Of a DNA stretch of 64,000 bases, positions 56,003 to 63,934 are shown piece by piece. Where the stretch lies: the NCBI GenBank assembly GCA_023525915.1, contig CP026657.1, forward strand, positions 2,752,001 to 2,816,000, in the 5' to 3' direction. A program made the position numbers and the translations under genes. Under the pieces are notes generated by a model. It had not been told where the DNA came from, did no database searches, and saw only the letters and a list, made by a program, of their open reading frames with translations. Positions within the stretch are counted from its first letter, which is position 1. Each line of letters opens with the position of its first letter. Source of the DNA: Acetispira formosa (nom. nud.). GTDB taxonomy: Bacteria; Desulfobacterota; Desulfarculia; Adiutricales; Adiutricaceae.

Positions 56003-57686
56003 CGTTCACCTCCAGCCCCTGAAGTTTGTCCCCGGCGGCGGCCAGACTCTGCCCCGATTCAATCAGGGCCGGAAGCGCCGCCAGGGCCTGTTTGGCCTGC
56101 TCTTCCTGCTGGGCCTCTTCAGCGGCCTCGCTGGCGGCCTGTCTGGCCAAAGCCACTTCTTCCTTGCTGCGAATAACATCCGCCGGGGCGGCGAATGCCC
56201 GCCAGATAGTGCGCCCGGCTTCCTCATAGTTGATGATGTCAAGAATGGCGGAATCGAATTGGGCCAGCGCGGCCATGGCCTGAAAGGCGTTGAGTATGGC
56301 CGTGCCATCCTGGTTGTCAATGGCCCTGGCCATGGGCGTTTCATAGCGCGGCAGCACCGGGGCGGACATGCTGTCCGTCAGCGCCGGAGGGCACGAAAGG
56401 TGCGCGAAAGCCCCGGACCCGGCCAGAATGTCCAGTTCACGGTCAATGATCACCCTTAGAAGTTCCGATTGCTGGCGGCCCATGACCGGAGCCAGAAGCT
56501 GGGCCTTTTCCTGGGCCCGCTCCACCACTTCGGTGGCCGTTTTTTGCGGCGTATCCACCAGTATCTGAAACAGGTTGATGAAGAAAGCCTCATTGATGAT
56601 GGTCCGCCCCTGCTCAATCAGCTCCAGGCCAATCGGGAGGTTCCCGCCGGATTGAAGGGGTATCACCAATTGCTTCCCATCCTGCGAAACTCCGCCATAA
56701 TTGATAGAGCCGGATTTGAGGCTGAAAGCCGAAAGGATATCGGCCTCCGGCACGAGAAGGGGCGGGTTGACGGCTTTTTCGGCGGCGCGGATGATGGTTT
56801 TCATCATGGCGTTGACCTGAAGGATGTCGGGCATAACGTCCATGGCCGGGGAGCGGCCGTAAACATCGCCGGGGGCCACCGTGAAGCGTGAGACGGCATA
56901 AGGCATGACGCGATAGCCGCTTTCCCGCACCACCATGCGGCTGGCCCTGGCCAGGTGTACCGAAGCGATAGGCAGGTTGACCGGAGAGACCGGAGCCGTA
57001 CCCGCGCTCCTGAAATCCCTGGCCCGGCCGGGATATAAATCCTGGCGCGGGAAAACGGCGTGAATGAATTCATGCTTGTTTTCCATGCGTGACGGGTCTT
57101 GAGCGTCGCGCAGAATTTCATCGGGCAGATTTTCAAACTCCGCCGCCGCCTGACGGGCGGTCAGTTTATAGAGCCGGAAGACCGTATCGATGCGCCCGAC
57201 CGAGTTTTCGGCCACATATATTTCGTGCACCGGCAGACACTGGTAGCGCAGGCCCTGGCCGGGTTCGTCATCCACATAGATCACGGCCAGCCCGTGAACG
57301 CCCAGCGAGAGATAGGCCTCCGTCATCTGATTGGCGAAATTGGCTTCCGGCGAGTAACGGGCGGTGAAGAGTATGTCGCGCACACTGTTCAGGTAATAGC
57401 CCACTTCAGGGTCCTGATCGAGTTCCTTAAAGCCGGTCATCAGGCTGTGCCATTTCTGCGAACGGGGAGTCAGAACTGATTCCATGGCCGCCCCGAACCG
57501 CTGAATGGCCAGCGAAGCGGTGCTGTCGAACATATACTGGGTGGTTTTATTAGACAGGCCGCTTCTGGGCATGACATAGTCGGAGCAACGCTGCCAGAGG
57601 CCCTCCCATTCCGCGCGTCCGGCGGCCAGGCTTTCAAAGCGTTTGATAATTTTGTCGCCGTCCATCATTTTAGTTACCTCTTTCAT
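55995..57686 (-). CDS. Head-tail connector (portal) protein
   Basis: A 563-residue protein of the T7/BPP-1 portal group: RCSDYVMPRSG near the N-terminus, DSTASLAIQRFGAAMESVLTPRSQKWHSL, and GRSPAMDVMPDILQVNAMMKT in the middle. The dodecameric ring is the entry for DNA. ATG 57686 overlaps the previous stop (ATGA). An ATG at 57668 with GAGGT upstream is an equally good start. Confidence 0.9.
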   Translation of the reverse strand: MKEVTKMMDGDKIIKRFESLAAGRAEWEGLWQRCSDYVMPRSGLSNKTTQYMFDSTASLAIQRFGAAMESVLTPRSQKWHSLMTGFKELDQDPEVGYYLNSVRDILFTARYSPEANFANQMTEAYLSLGVHGLAVIYVDDEPGQGLRYQCLPVHEIYVAENSVGRIDTVFRLYKLTARQAAAEFENLPDEILRDAQDPSRMENKHEFIHAVFPRQDLYPGRARDFRSAGTAPVSPVNLPIASVHLARASRMVVRESGYRVMPYAVSRFTVAPGDVYGRSPAMDVMPDILQVNAMMKTIIRAAEKAVNPPLLVPEADILSAFSLKSGSINYGGVSQDGKQLVIPLQSGGNLPIGLELIEQGRTIINEAFFINLFQILVDTPQKTATEVVERAQEKAQLLAPVMGRQQSELLRVIIDRELDILAGSGAFAHLSCPPALTDSMSAPVLPRYETPMARAIDNQDGTAILNAFQAMAALAQFDSAILDIINYEEAGRTIWRAFAAPADVIRSKEEVALARQAASEAAEEAQQEEQAKQALAALPALIESGQSLAAAGDKLQGLEVNDD

Positions 57687-59461
57687 CAGCCCGCCTCCAT
57701 CAGCATTTCAGGAATTATGGCGGCCAGAGTAAACGGCAGCGGATAAGTCTGGCCGACGGATAAGGCCCCTTCGGTTTCATAGCCGCCCGGCCAGTTTATT
57801 TTTTTGTCGCCCGTAAAAAGCGGCAGACACATATCCATTTGCTGAGCGCCGCGCCTGTATTCCAATTGCTGCATGTTGTTCTCATCCGGCCCGGCCGCGC
57901 CGCCGCCCGATTCAATCAGCTTCAGCGTGGCCGACGTGAAACGCTTCAGCCGCATGGCCGATGAGCCGGTCTGGGTTTGGGCTTCCAGATTCAGGGTGGT
58001 CATGATCGAAGTGTAGGGCAGCCCCACCTGAACCTTGTCGGCCGGGTATTGCAAAGTTATGGCCCCCTGGGTCACCACTTGCCGGGGCTGCACTCCGCCG
58101 TCGGCCAGAACATCCACCTCCAACCCTTCCAGATGATTCAAGCCGGAGATCGTCGTCATCTGGCTGCCGGTAACAGTCGAGCCGCAATCGACGAAGAAAG
58201 CGTCTTCCAAAGCTTCGCCGGGATCGTGGCCGTGGTCCATCAGTTCGATGTAATAGCGCGTGCGGCCGTTCACCACTCTCTTGACAGCCAGCCACAATTC
58301 ATCGCGCCCGCCGTGGGCGGCCGGTATAACGGCGATGTGGGCCACCTGACCCCCGCCGCCCAGAACGTGCCGGTGCCAGGCGCTCATGTCCTGCTCGCGG
58401 CTGTAGGTGAAGCCGATGAGCTGGCCGTCGGGCCGCACGGCCCAGAGCGTTTCAATAGGTTCAGACTGCCAGGCCAGGGCGGTGATGCCGCCGCGGGTGA
58501 TGTGCTCGGCGGCCACGGTCACATCCATGGCCGCATAGTTATCGCCGGAATAGTCATAGACGAATTCGCGCACTTTGCGCCCGGCCCTCTGGACGAACAT
58601 CACCACTGACCCAACGCGCAAAGCCTGAATGCTGGAAGAGCCGAAAGCCGTCTCCGGCACCACCTTTACGTTTTCCGGCCCCAGCGGTTCCACGGTAGTG
58701 GTTTCGCTGATGATGAATTCACTGCCGGAGGTGCCCACCAGTAAACCGCTGGAAGGGCACAGCCATTCGATCTTGTCGATCTGTTCGGAATAGATGTTGA
58801 TCTCAATGGGATCGTCCGCCACCACCGGGACGATGACGTTGCCGTTATTGTCTTTCTGCTCGGAGGTCAATTGAAACTGCTCAAAGGCCCCGCTCTGGCT
58901 CATATAGACGGTCTGACCGGCGGCCAGACACAGCCGTTCCCGAAAGAGGGCTACGGCGGTGGGGTTCGGCCGGGTGCCCCAGCCGGGGAGAGTGGTCAGC
59001 CGCCAGTCCAGATGCCCGTGCCGGGCCAGCTTTATGGGCGGCATGTCCTGCCCGACGATATACATCACATCGCCGCTCTGCACATATTTGAGGGCGCAGA
59101 TGCCATTATCCAGAAAAATTTGCGACTGCGAGAGGCTGGTGACGATACGGTAGTGAAAGCCGTTGTTCAGGACAGGCGCACCGTTGCAGAAAAAGCGCAT
59201 GTAACCCTGACCTACTTCAATGATGTAGGTGGTAGTGGAAGAAAAGGCGAATTCCAACAGGGCCACGGGTTTTTCGCCGTTGGCGGCGGTGGTTATATAG
59301 CGGGTTCCGCCGCGCCTTTTGATCGGCCCTTGCAAAAGGGGAATAAAATTTTCCAGCCTTTTGCAGCCTGCCGGGTATTTGGCCAAGTCGCTGCGGCCCG
59401 ACACCAGCGGTGAGATTTCACCGAAAGTGAAACGGTTGAGTAATGGTGTAATCTTGGTCAT
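57686..59461 (-). CDS. Tail nozzle / tail tubular protein B-like
   Basis: A 591-residue protein from the ATG at 59461 (MTKITPLLNRFTFGEISPL); a longer frame runs back into the upstream gene and is rejected. The N-terminal FTFGEISPLVSGRSDLAKYPAGCKRLENFIPLLQGPIKRRGGTRY-type region and beta-rich repeats, likely a propeller, are typical of the long phage protein next to the portal. This could be the nozzle (gp12-like) or a stabilising protein. It overlaps the portal start by one base. Confidence 0.78.
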   Translation of the reverse strand: MTKITPLLNRFTFGEISPLVSGRSDLAKYPAGCKRLENFIPLLQGPIKRRGGTRYITTAANGEKPVALLEFAFSSTTTYIIEVGQGYMRFFCNGAPVLNNGFHYRIVTSLSQSQIFLDNGICALKYVQSGDVMYIVGQDMPPIKLARHGHLDWRLTTLPGWGTRPNPTAVALFRERLCLAAGQTVYMSQSGAFEQFQLTSEQKDNNGNVIVPVVADDPIEINIYSEQIDKIEWLCPSSGLLVGTSGSEFIISETTTVEPLGPENVKVVPETAFGSSSIQALRVGSVVMFVQRAGRKVREFVYDYSGDNYAAMDVTVAAEHITRGGITALAWQSEPIETLWAVRPDGQLIGFTYSREQDMSAWHRHVLGGGGQVAHIAVIPAAHGGRDELWLAVKRVVNGRTRYYIELMDHGHDPGEALEDAFFVDCGSTVTGSQMTTISGLNHLEGLEVDVLADGGVQPRQVVTQGAITLQYPADKVQVGLPYTSIMTTLNLEAQTQTGSSAMRLKRFTSATLKLIESGGGAAGPDENNMQQLEYRRGAQQMDMCLPLFTGDKKINWPGGYETEGALSVGQTYPLPFTLAAIIPEMLMEAG

Positions 59462-59474
59462 GATCGTTTCAGCC

Positions 59475-59834
59475 TCAGCCGCCCAGAAGGGTTTTGCCGT
59501 TGGCGGCGGTGTTTTCACCGGCCAGGATGGTGGCGGCGCGGCCGGAGGCGGCCACGCTGGCCTTGCGCCGTTCATCTTCGGCGGCCAGAGCTTTTTTCTT
59601 ATCTTCGGCCGCCTGGGCTTCGGCTTCAGATTTCAGCCGGGCCTCTTCGGCCTGCCGTTCCAATTCCTGGCGCCTGAGCTTATCCTCTTCGGCCTGCTGG
59701 GCTACGATAGCCTGATCGGTCTGGCTGGTGGTCTGATAGACGGTGCCGGATGTGGGAGTGGCTGTGGGCGCGACGCCCAGCACACGGCCCACCGACCCGA
59801 CGACTTTTTTCATCAGCTTTTTAAATCCCCCCAT
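59475..59834 (-). CDS. Small coiled-coil phage protein
   Basis: A 119-residue protein. The first 20 residues are basic and amphipathic (GGFKKLMKKVVGSVGRVLG). A Glu/Lys/Ala-rich coiled coil follows at about residues 45-95, with a short glycine-rich tail. It lies between the acetyltransferase-like gene and the nozzle gene. Possibly a minor virion or assembly protein; no named family. Confidence 0.65.
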   Translation of the reverse strand: MGGFKKLMKKVVGSVGRVLGVAPTATPTSGTVYQTTSQTDQAIVAQQAEEDKLRRQELERQAEEARLKSEAEAQAAEDKKKALAAEDERRKASVAASGRAATILAGENTAANGKTLLGG

Positions 59835-59894
59835 AGTAAAACCTCCTTAACTAGTGCTCAGTCTTAAATTTTTGAGAAATCGCTGTGACCCGCC

Positions 59895-59979
59895 GGGAGC
59901 CGGGGATTGTTTTTTGTCCCGGCTCCGTTCCGGGGGTCTTTAGTCACGGAGCCGGGACAAAAAACAATCCCCGGCTCCC
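59895..59979. repeat. Perfect 34-bp hairpin, phage intergenic (family E, copy 1)
   Basis: Arms 59895-59928 and 59946-59979 (GGGAGCCGGGGATTG... and its complement) with a 17-base loop. One half plus loop resembles the hairpin at 60034 in the opposite orientation (gactaaagac...ccggaacgga-ccggg-caaaaa). Confidence 0.93.
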
Positions 59980-60033
59980 GGCTCCCACTGGGCCTATGCA
60001 TACTTTTCAGCCTTGGGGAAAGACGACCAGGCA

Positions 60034-60115
60034 GCCGCCGGGAGAAATGTTTTTGCCCGGTGAGGTGACTAAGACTTCCGGAATGGAACCGGGCAAAAAC
60101 ATTTCTCCCGGCGGC
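60034..60115. repeat. Perfect 27-bp hairpin, phage intergenic (family E, copy 2)
   Basis: Arms 60034-60060 and 60089-60115 (GCCGCCGGGAGAAATG... and its complement) with a 28-base loop. It ends three bases before the acetyltransferase-like stop codon at 60118, so it can fold in the mRNA right after that gene. Confidence 0.93.
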
Positions 60116-60117
60116 GG

Positions 60118-60702
60118 TCAACCGCTATAGCCTGCCTGTATTCGATTGTGATCCGCCTGATGCGGATCAGAAACAGCGCTTTCGAGCGGCTTGGCGGAAG
60201 CTCTGGGAAAGAATAAATACTGCAGCCCCCCCACCGAGCGGCGCAGACGGGCGATCCAGCAGGCTCCGGGAATGAGGACGGTTTTTCGGCCGCCCATTTC
60301 CAGGCAATAATTCGCCGCGCCCTGATTGATGACCGGCACCAGCCCGATAAGCGTTTTCAATTTAAAAAAATTGAAACACGTCTCCAGAACAAAATCCCCG
60401 ATCTCATGCCGGCGCTCCATTCCATAATTGAAGAGGCAGAAGTGAATGCGGGCGGTATCTCCCTCAAAGCAGGATAGAAAGAAAAAGCCGACCGGCCGAT
60501 CCTGGTCACCATAAACACCGGCAAAAAAACCGATTTTGTCGAGACGGCGCACAAAAGTTTCAAACAGCCCGGGCGACAACCGGGGACAATCGTAAGCCAC
60601 AATATCGAGCGTGCCGTCGGCCGCGCCGATTTCATAAAGCTCCTTCACTTCATCGAGCGACAAACCGGTGTCATGGCTGGTCCAGAATTTGATGGTGTAC
60701 AT
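60118..60702 (-). CDS. Phage GNAT-like acetyltransferase
   Basis: A 194-residue protein with a GNAT-like core: a hydrophobic strand (DRPVGFFFLSCFEGDTARIHFCLF), then GVP-type loop and NQGAANYCLEMGGRKTVLIPG, which corresponds to the C-terminal half of the acetyl-CoA fold. Similar proteins are found near terminase genes in podoviruses. Substrate unknown. The C-terminal tail runs up to a hairpin element. Confidence 0.65.
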   Translation of the reverse strand: MYTIKFWTSHDTGLSLDEVKELYEIGAADGTLDIVAYDCPRLSPGLFETFVRRLDKIGFFAGVYGDQDRPVGFFFLSCFEGDTARIHFCLFNYGMERRHEIGDFVLETCFNFFKLKTLIGLVPVINQGAANYCLEMGGRKTVLIPGACWIARLRRSVGGLQYLFFPRASAKPLESAVSDPHQADHNRIQAGYSG

Positions 60703-60732
60703 AAAAACCTTCCAGAAATAAGCTTTAAAATT

Positions 60733-62037
60733 TCAATCCATCTCCGCGAACCTGGGGCGGCGGTTCAAGACGGCCGGGCAGGCCACCGGCTGGGCAAAAG
60801 TCAAGGCCAGCGCGTCAGCCAAATCCGGTGAGGGCAGGCCACGCCGCTTCAGGTCGTCTTTGCCCTCAATTCTCAGGCGGCCGAGCGCGTCATAATCATA
60901 GGTGGGAGCCAAAAGATCTGATTTGAGGTTCTGGTCATCGGGTATACAGGCCCCGTCCAGAAGCCAGTCGCGCATATGCGACCACATCTCGGCTTTGAGG
61001 TTGGCGAACTTGTCCGGCCTTCTCGGCCGCGCCCCGGAATTGACGCCGATAACCTGGTGGCCCAATTGCCTCAGACGATCCACAACTCCGGAGCCCAATC
61101 CAACAACGTCGACAAATACTGCTTGCGGGGCGAGTCTGTTGATGAGCTCCGAAGTTCTGGATGCCGTGAGCATCAGATCCTGATCGCGCCAGGTTTCCAG
61201 ACGGGTGATAGCGCGTCCCCGGCGAAGGAGCAGGGCGGTGCGGTCGTCGCCAAAGCGGGCCGGGTCCAGGCCGAAGACCAGCGGGAACGCGGCATCATCG
61301 CCTTGCCCGCTTCTCTCCGCCGCTTCCTGAACGATGGTGAAATCAATAAAGGTATTGGTATTGCTGGCGGTGAAATCGCACAAAAATTCCTGGCGAAAAA
61401 GGTCTTCACTCATTTCCGCTTTCAGGCAATCCAATTCCTCCGCGTCGATAATGCCGGTTTTATTCACCGGATACAGCCCGGACTGCCAATCACTGTCTTC
61501 AGCCGACTTCTTCAAGGCCGTGTTATAAAGCTCAAAAAAAGTGTTCTGCCCCTTGGGCGTGCCTATAAACACCGCCCACCCGCCCCGGTCGGCCAGGGCC
61601 GGGCGCACCACGGCGGGCCAGGCTTCAGGCCTCATCTGGGCCACCTCGTCCATCACCACGCCGTCGAAACCCAATCCGCGCAGGCGATCGGGATAATCCG
61701 CGCCGAAAATTCGTATAACCGCGCCGTTCCACAAGGTCAGTGAAAGTTCACTTTCATTTACTTTCAGTGACGGCAGCTCCCTGGCGTAAAACTTCAGCCG
61801 ATCCCAGGCCACGGCTTTGGCCTGATTGAGAAAGGGCGCGACATAGGCGAACAGCGGAGCCGGGTGCTCGCGCTCAATGTTCATGGCGGCCATTAAAAGC
61901 CGCAGGCAGACGGCCTCGGTCTTCCCGGCCCGGCGATGGGCCACAATAACGTTGAAGCGGTGCTTCTCCAGCCGCATGAGCGCCTCACGCTGCCACGGGC
62001 GCGGTGTATATTCAAAATAGGTGACTCTTTCAGACAT
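60733..62037 (-). CDS. Terminase large subunit
   Basis: A 434-residue packaging motor. The ATPase half has Walker A HRRAGKT near residue 34 and Walker B VVMDE near 130. The nuclease half has FGLDPARFGDDRT and VDVVGLGSGVVDRL, with the acidic metal residues. Ends with a Pro/Arg-rich tail. It starts at 62037, downstream of the small subunit candidate. Confidence 0.93.
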   Translation of the reverse strand: MSERVTYFEYTPRPWQREALMRLEKHRFNVIVAHRRAGKTEAVCLRLLMAAMNIEREHPAPLFAYVAPFLNQAKAVAWDRLKFYARELPSLKVNESELSLTLWNGAVIRIFGADYPDRLRGLGFDGVVMDEVAQMRPEAWPAVVRPALADRGGWAVFIGTPKGQNTFFELYNTALKKSAEDSDWQSGLYPVNKTGIIDAEELDCLKAEMSEDLFRQEFLCDFTASNTNTFIDFTIVQEAAERSGQGDDAAFPLVFGLDPARFGDDRTALLLRRGRAITRLETWRDQDLMLTASRTSELINRLAPQAVFVDVVGLGSGVVDRLRQLGHQVIGVNSGARPRRPDKFANLKAEMWSHMRDWLLDGACIPDDQNLKSDLLAPTYDYDALGRLRIEGKDDLKRRGLPSPDLADALALTFAQPVACPAVLNRRPRFAEMD

Positions 62038-62084
62038 TGATTATTCCTATGCTGATAAATTTGATCTTTGTGAGTATATTGTGA

Positions 62085-62363
62085 TTAACCCAGCACCTGA
62101 TCGTCACAATCAGGAAGATTTTCGCGGATAACGATTATTCCAGCCCCCTCCTCATCAACAGCCTGGTCAGGCTTGCCGCAAGCCCGGAGAAGGACTTCGC
62201 GGGCCGCGGCCAAAACCACTTTTTCATCCTTGGAGTCCATCAACCGGACCATAGCCAGGAGGGCCTCCGGGGCATGGGACTGGGCCAGCTTCTTGATATC
62301 AGCCGATTTTTCGGCGGGACCGCTCTTGGCGGCTTTCGGGGGAGTTTTGCTGGCGCTTTTCAT
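62085..62363 (-). CDS. Putative terminase small subunit
   Basis: A 92-residue protein with a Lys/Ala-rich N-terminus and a helical block (HAPEALLAMVRLMDSKDEKVVLAAAREVLLRACGKP) that is found in small phage proteins just upstream of the large terminase. Likely a DNA-packaging recognition protein. It is the first gene of the leftward phage operon. Promoter and operator sequences lie to its right. Confidence 0.65.
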   Translation of the reverse strand: MKSASKTPPKAAKSGPAEKSADIKKLAQSHAPEALLAMVRLMDSKDEKVVLAAAREVLLRACGKPDQAVDEEGAGIIVIRENLPDCDDQVLG

Positions 62364-62497
62364 GTCCCATGACCTCGGAGGAAGGGGGGAGGGTTTTCAG
62401 CAGAAGGGGCCTGACGGCTGGACAGGACCGAAGGGGAGCGGCGGGGTGCCGCTGATGATTGAAGTATGCACAATTTATTCAGATTTGTCAACAATTA

Positions 62498-62526
62498 AAT
62501 TCACAGTGGTGCATATTTTGTGAATT
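62498..62526. promoter_or_regulatory. Operator-like inverted repeat between divergent genes
   Basis: AATTCACA at 62498-62505 and TGTGAATT at 62519-62526, with a 13-base spacer, in the region that separates the leftward phage operon from the rightward lipoprotein gene. Confidence 0.5.
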
Positions 62527-62557
62527 GCCTAAAACTTTATAATTCCGCTTCAGGTTA

Positions 62558-62566
62558 TGGTATAAT
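62558..62566 (+). promoter_or_regulatory. Extended -10 promoter for the lipoprotein gene
   Basis: TGgTATAAT, an extended -10 match, about 53 bp before the ATG at 62619. No good -35 box was seen, as is common for this class. Confidence 0.5.
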
Positions 62567-62618
62567 TCTCCAGACAGCCCATATCGGGCTGAACACCCCT
62601 GATCAACAAGGAGTCTAC

Positions 62619-63080
62619 ATGTCGTCTTCGGCTGGACGAGCAAGCGGAAGATTAATCCGTTCCATACTTTTTATATCAATAATAGCGGCCCTGGCCCTGA
62701 CCTCGGCCTGCGGGGACACCCGCCGGAGAACTGCCGGACTGAAGCCGGTGATAAGGAGCAACGTTATTGAGCGTGCGCCGGTGGGTCTGCGGATGGACGT
62801 GACCAAATTCAACTGGCAATACATACGTGGCGGCAGCGGCCTTCAGGTGACGGGCACGGTGCGTAACAACACCCGCAAGCCGCAGCAGCCGGTGGTGCTC
62901 TATGCCATGTTATTTGACGAGACGGGCAAGGCTGTGGGTATGGGAGAGACGCGGATAAGCCCTTCGAGTCTGGCGCCGGGAGCTCAGGGCAGTTTTACAT
63001 TAGTGGTGGCCACGAGCCGCCCCCAAAAGCCCCGCCCAATAAAGTACCTCCGCCTCCTAACCAACTTCCAAAACAACTAG
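62619..63080 (+). CDS. Lipoprotein with FxLYD-type domain
   Basis: A 153-residue lipoprotein: signal peptide with lipobox LTSAC (Cys31) and a mature domain of about 120 residues. The latter has LQVTGTVRNNTRKPQQPVVLYAMLFDETGKAVG, which resembles FxLYD/DUF3426-type beta-sandwich domains. aaggag precedes the ATG. It is the first rightward gene after the phage module. Family D repeats start at its stop codon. Confidence 0.8.
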   Translation: MSSSAGRASGRLIRSILFISIIAALALTSACGDTRRRTAGLKPVIRSNVIERAPVGLRMDVTKFNWQYIRGGSGLQVTGTVRNNTRKPQQPVVLYAMLFDETGKAVGMGETRISPSSLAPGAQGSFTLVVATSRPQKPRPIKYLRLLTNFQNN

Positions 63081-63081
63081 T

Positions 63082-63310
63082 GCGTGGCCCGCACGGGGCT
63101 ATGTCTAGGAGGGGTTTTCCCGTAATAGTTAATTTTGGCGGCCATCATCGTATTAAGAGCGGTGCCCCCTTGGCTATTGACCAGCTTCAGAGCAGCCGGG
63201 CAGGGCCCGGACCAACGTCTAGGAGGGGTTTTCCCGTAATAGTTAATTTTGGTGGCCATCATCGTATTAAGAGCGGTGCCCCCTTGGCTATTAACCAGCT
63301 TCAGAGCAGT
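63082..63310. repeat. Family D tandem direct repeat upstream of the eCIS-core gene
   Basis: Two direct units of about 93 bp with a 114-bp period, beginning at 63103 and 63217 (gtctaggaggggttttcccgtaatagttaat ... ttggctatt.accagcttcagagcag). The interval between them contains CCGGGCaGGGCCCGG. The arm sequence matches the left arm of the hairpin at 54828. The second unit ends a few bases before the ribosome-binding site of the next gene. Confidence 0.88.
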
Positions 63311-63321
63311 TGGAGGTTCTC

Positions 63322-63858
63322 ATGTTTGAACGTGTTAGGCAGAACAAAACAGAGTCGGCCGCGCCGCGCTCCGCGCCCGGCCAGCCTGTGATTTCGCTGG
63401 CGCTGGCCGGTTATCGCCAGAGTGTGGCCCAGTTCAAAGAAGAGGCTGATACAAACGGCGGTTTGCCGGGCCAGCTTAAAGCGGGCCTGGAATCCCTATC
63501 GGGGCTGAATCTGGATGATGTGCGGGTGCATCGTGAATCATCCGGCCCGGCCCAGATGTCGGCTTTCGCCTACACTCAAGGCTCTGATATTTATCTGGGG
63601 CCGGGGCAGGATAAATACCTCCCGCATGAGGGCTGGCACGCTGTGCAGCAGAAACAGGGCCGGGTGCAGCCCACCCGCCAGTTGGCTACAGGAATGGGGC
63701 TGAACGACCAGCCGGAGCTTGAACACGAAGCGGATATCATGGGCCAGCGAGCGGCCAGCCTGGATGTTGTGCAGGGAGCGATGGAAGATGAAACCGGGCT
63801 GGAGGAAATGGCGGATATAAGCGTGGGCATGCCTGAAGAGATGGAGCTGGAAGAGTAA
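63322..63858 (+). CDS. eCIS-core (DUF4157) domain protein
   Basis: A 178-residue protein with the DUF4157 domain that is often found in genes linked to extracellular contractile injection systems or as toxin modules. It has LPGQLKAGLESLSGLNLDDVRVH, then SGPAQMSAFAYTQGSDIYLGPG, and the metallopeptidase-like motif HEGWH at residues 102-106, followed by AVQQKQGRV. A very acidic C-terminus (EMELEE) follows. No signal peptide. ATG 63322 is six bases after tggagg. No injection-system genes lie in the window. Confidence 0.85.
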   Translation: MFERVRQNKTESAAPRSAPGQPVISLALAGYRQSVAQFKEEADTNGGLPGQLKAGLESLSGLNLDDVRVHRESSGPAQMSAFAYTQGSDIYLGPGQDKYLPHEGWHAVQQKQGRVQPTRQLATGMGLNDQPELEHEADIMGQRAASLDVVQGAMEDETGLEEMADISVGMPEEMELEE

Positions 63859-63883
63859 GGCGCGAGTCACCACTGCCCTAACT

Positions 63884-63915
63884 AAAAAAACGCGCTGTCA
63901 TCGGCGCGTTTTTTG
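63884..63915. terminator. Bidirectional terminator
   Basis: AAAAAAACGCGC ... GCGCGTTTTTT with a short loop between two convergent genes. Confidence 0.88.
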
Positions 63916-63934
63916 TTGGCATAGCGTATGTCTT

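Noticed and set aside
63077..63262. Small minus-strand open frame with repeated KINYYGKTPPR
   Set aside because: It translates the family D tandem repeat, so its internal repetition only mirrors the DNA repeat.
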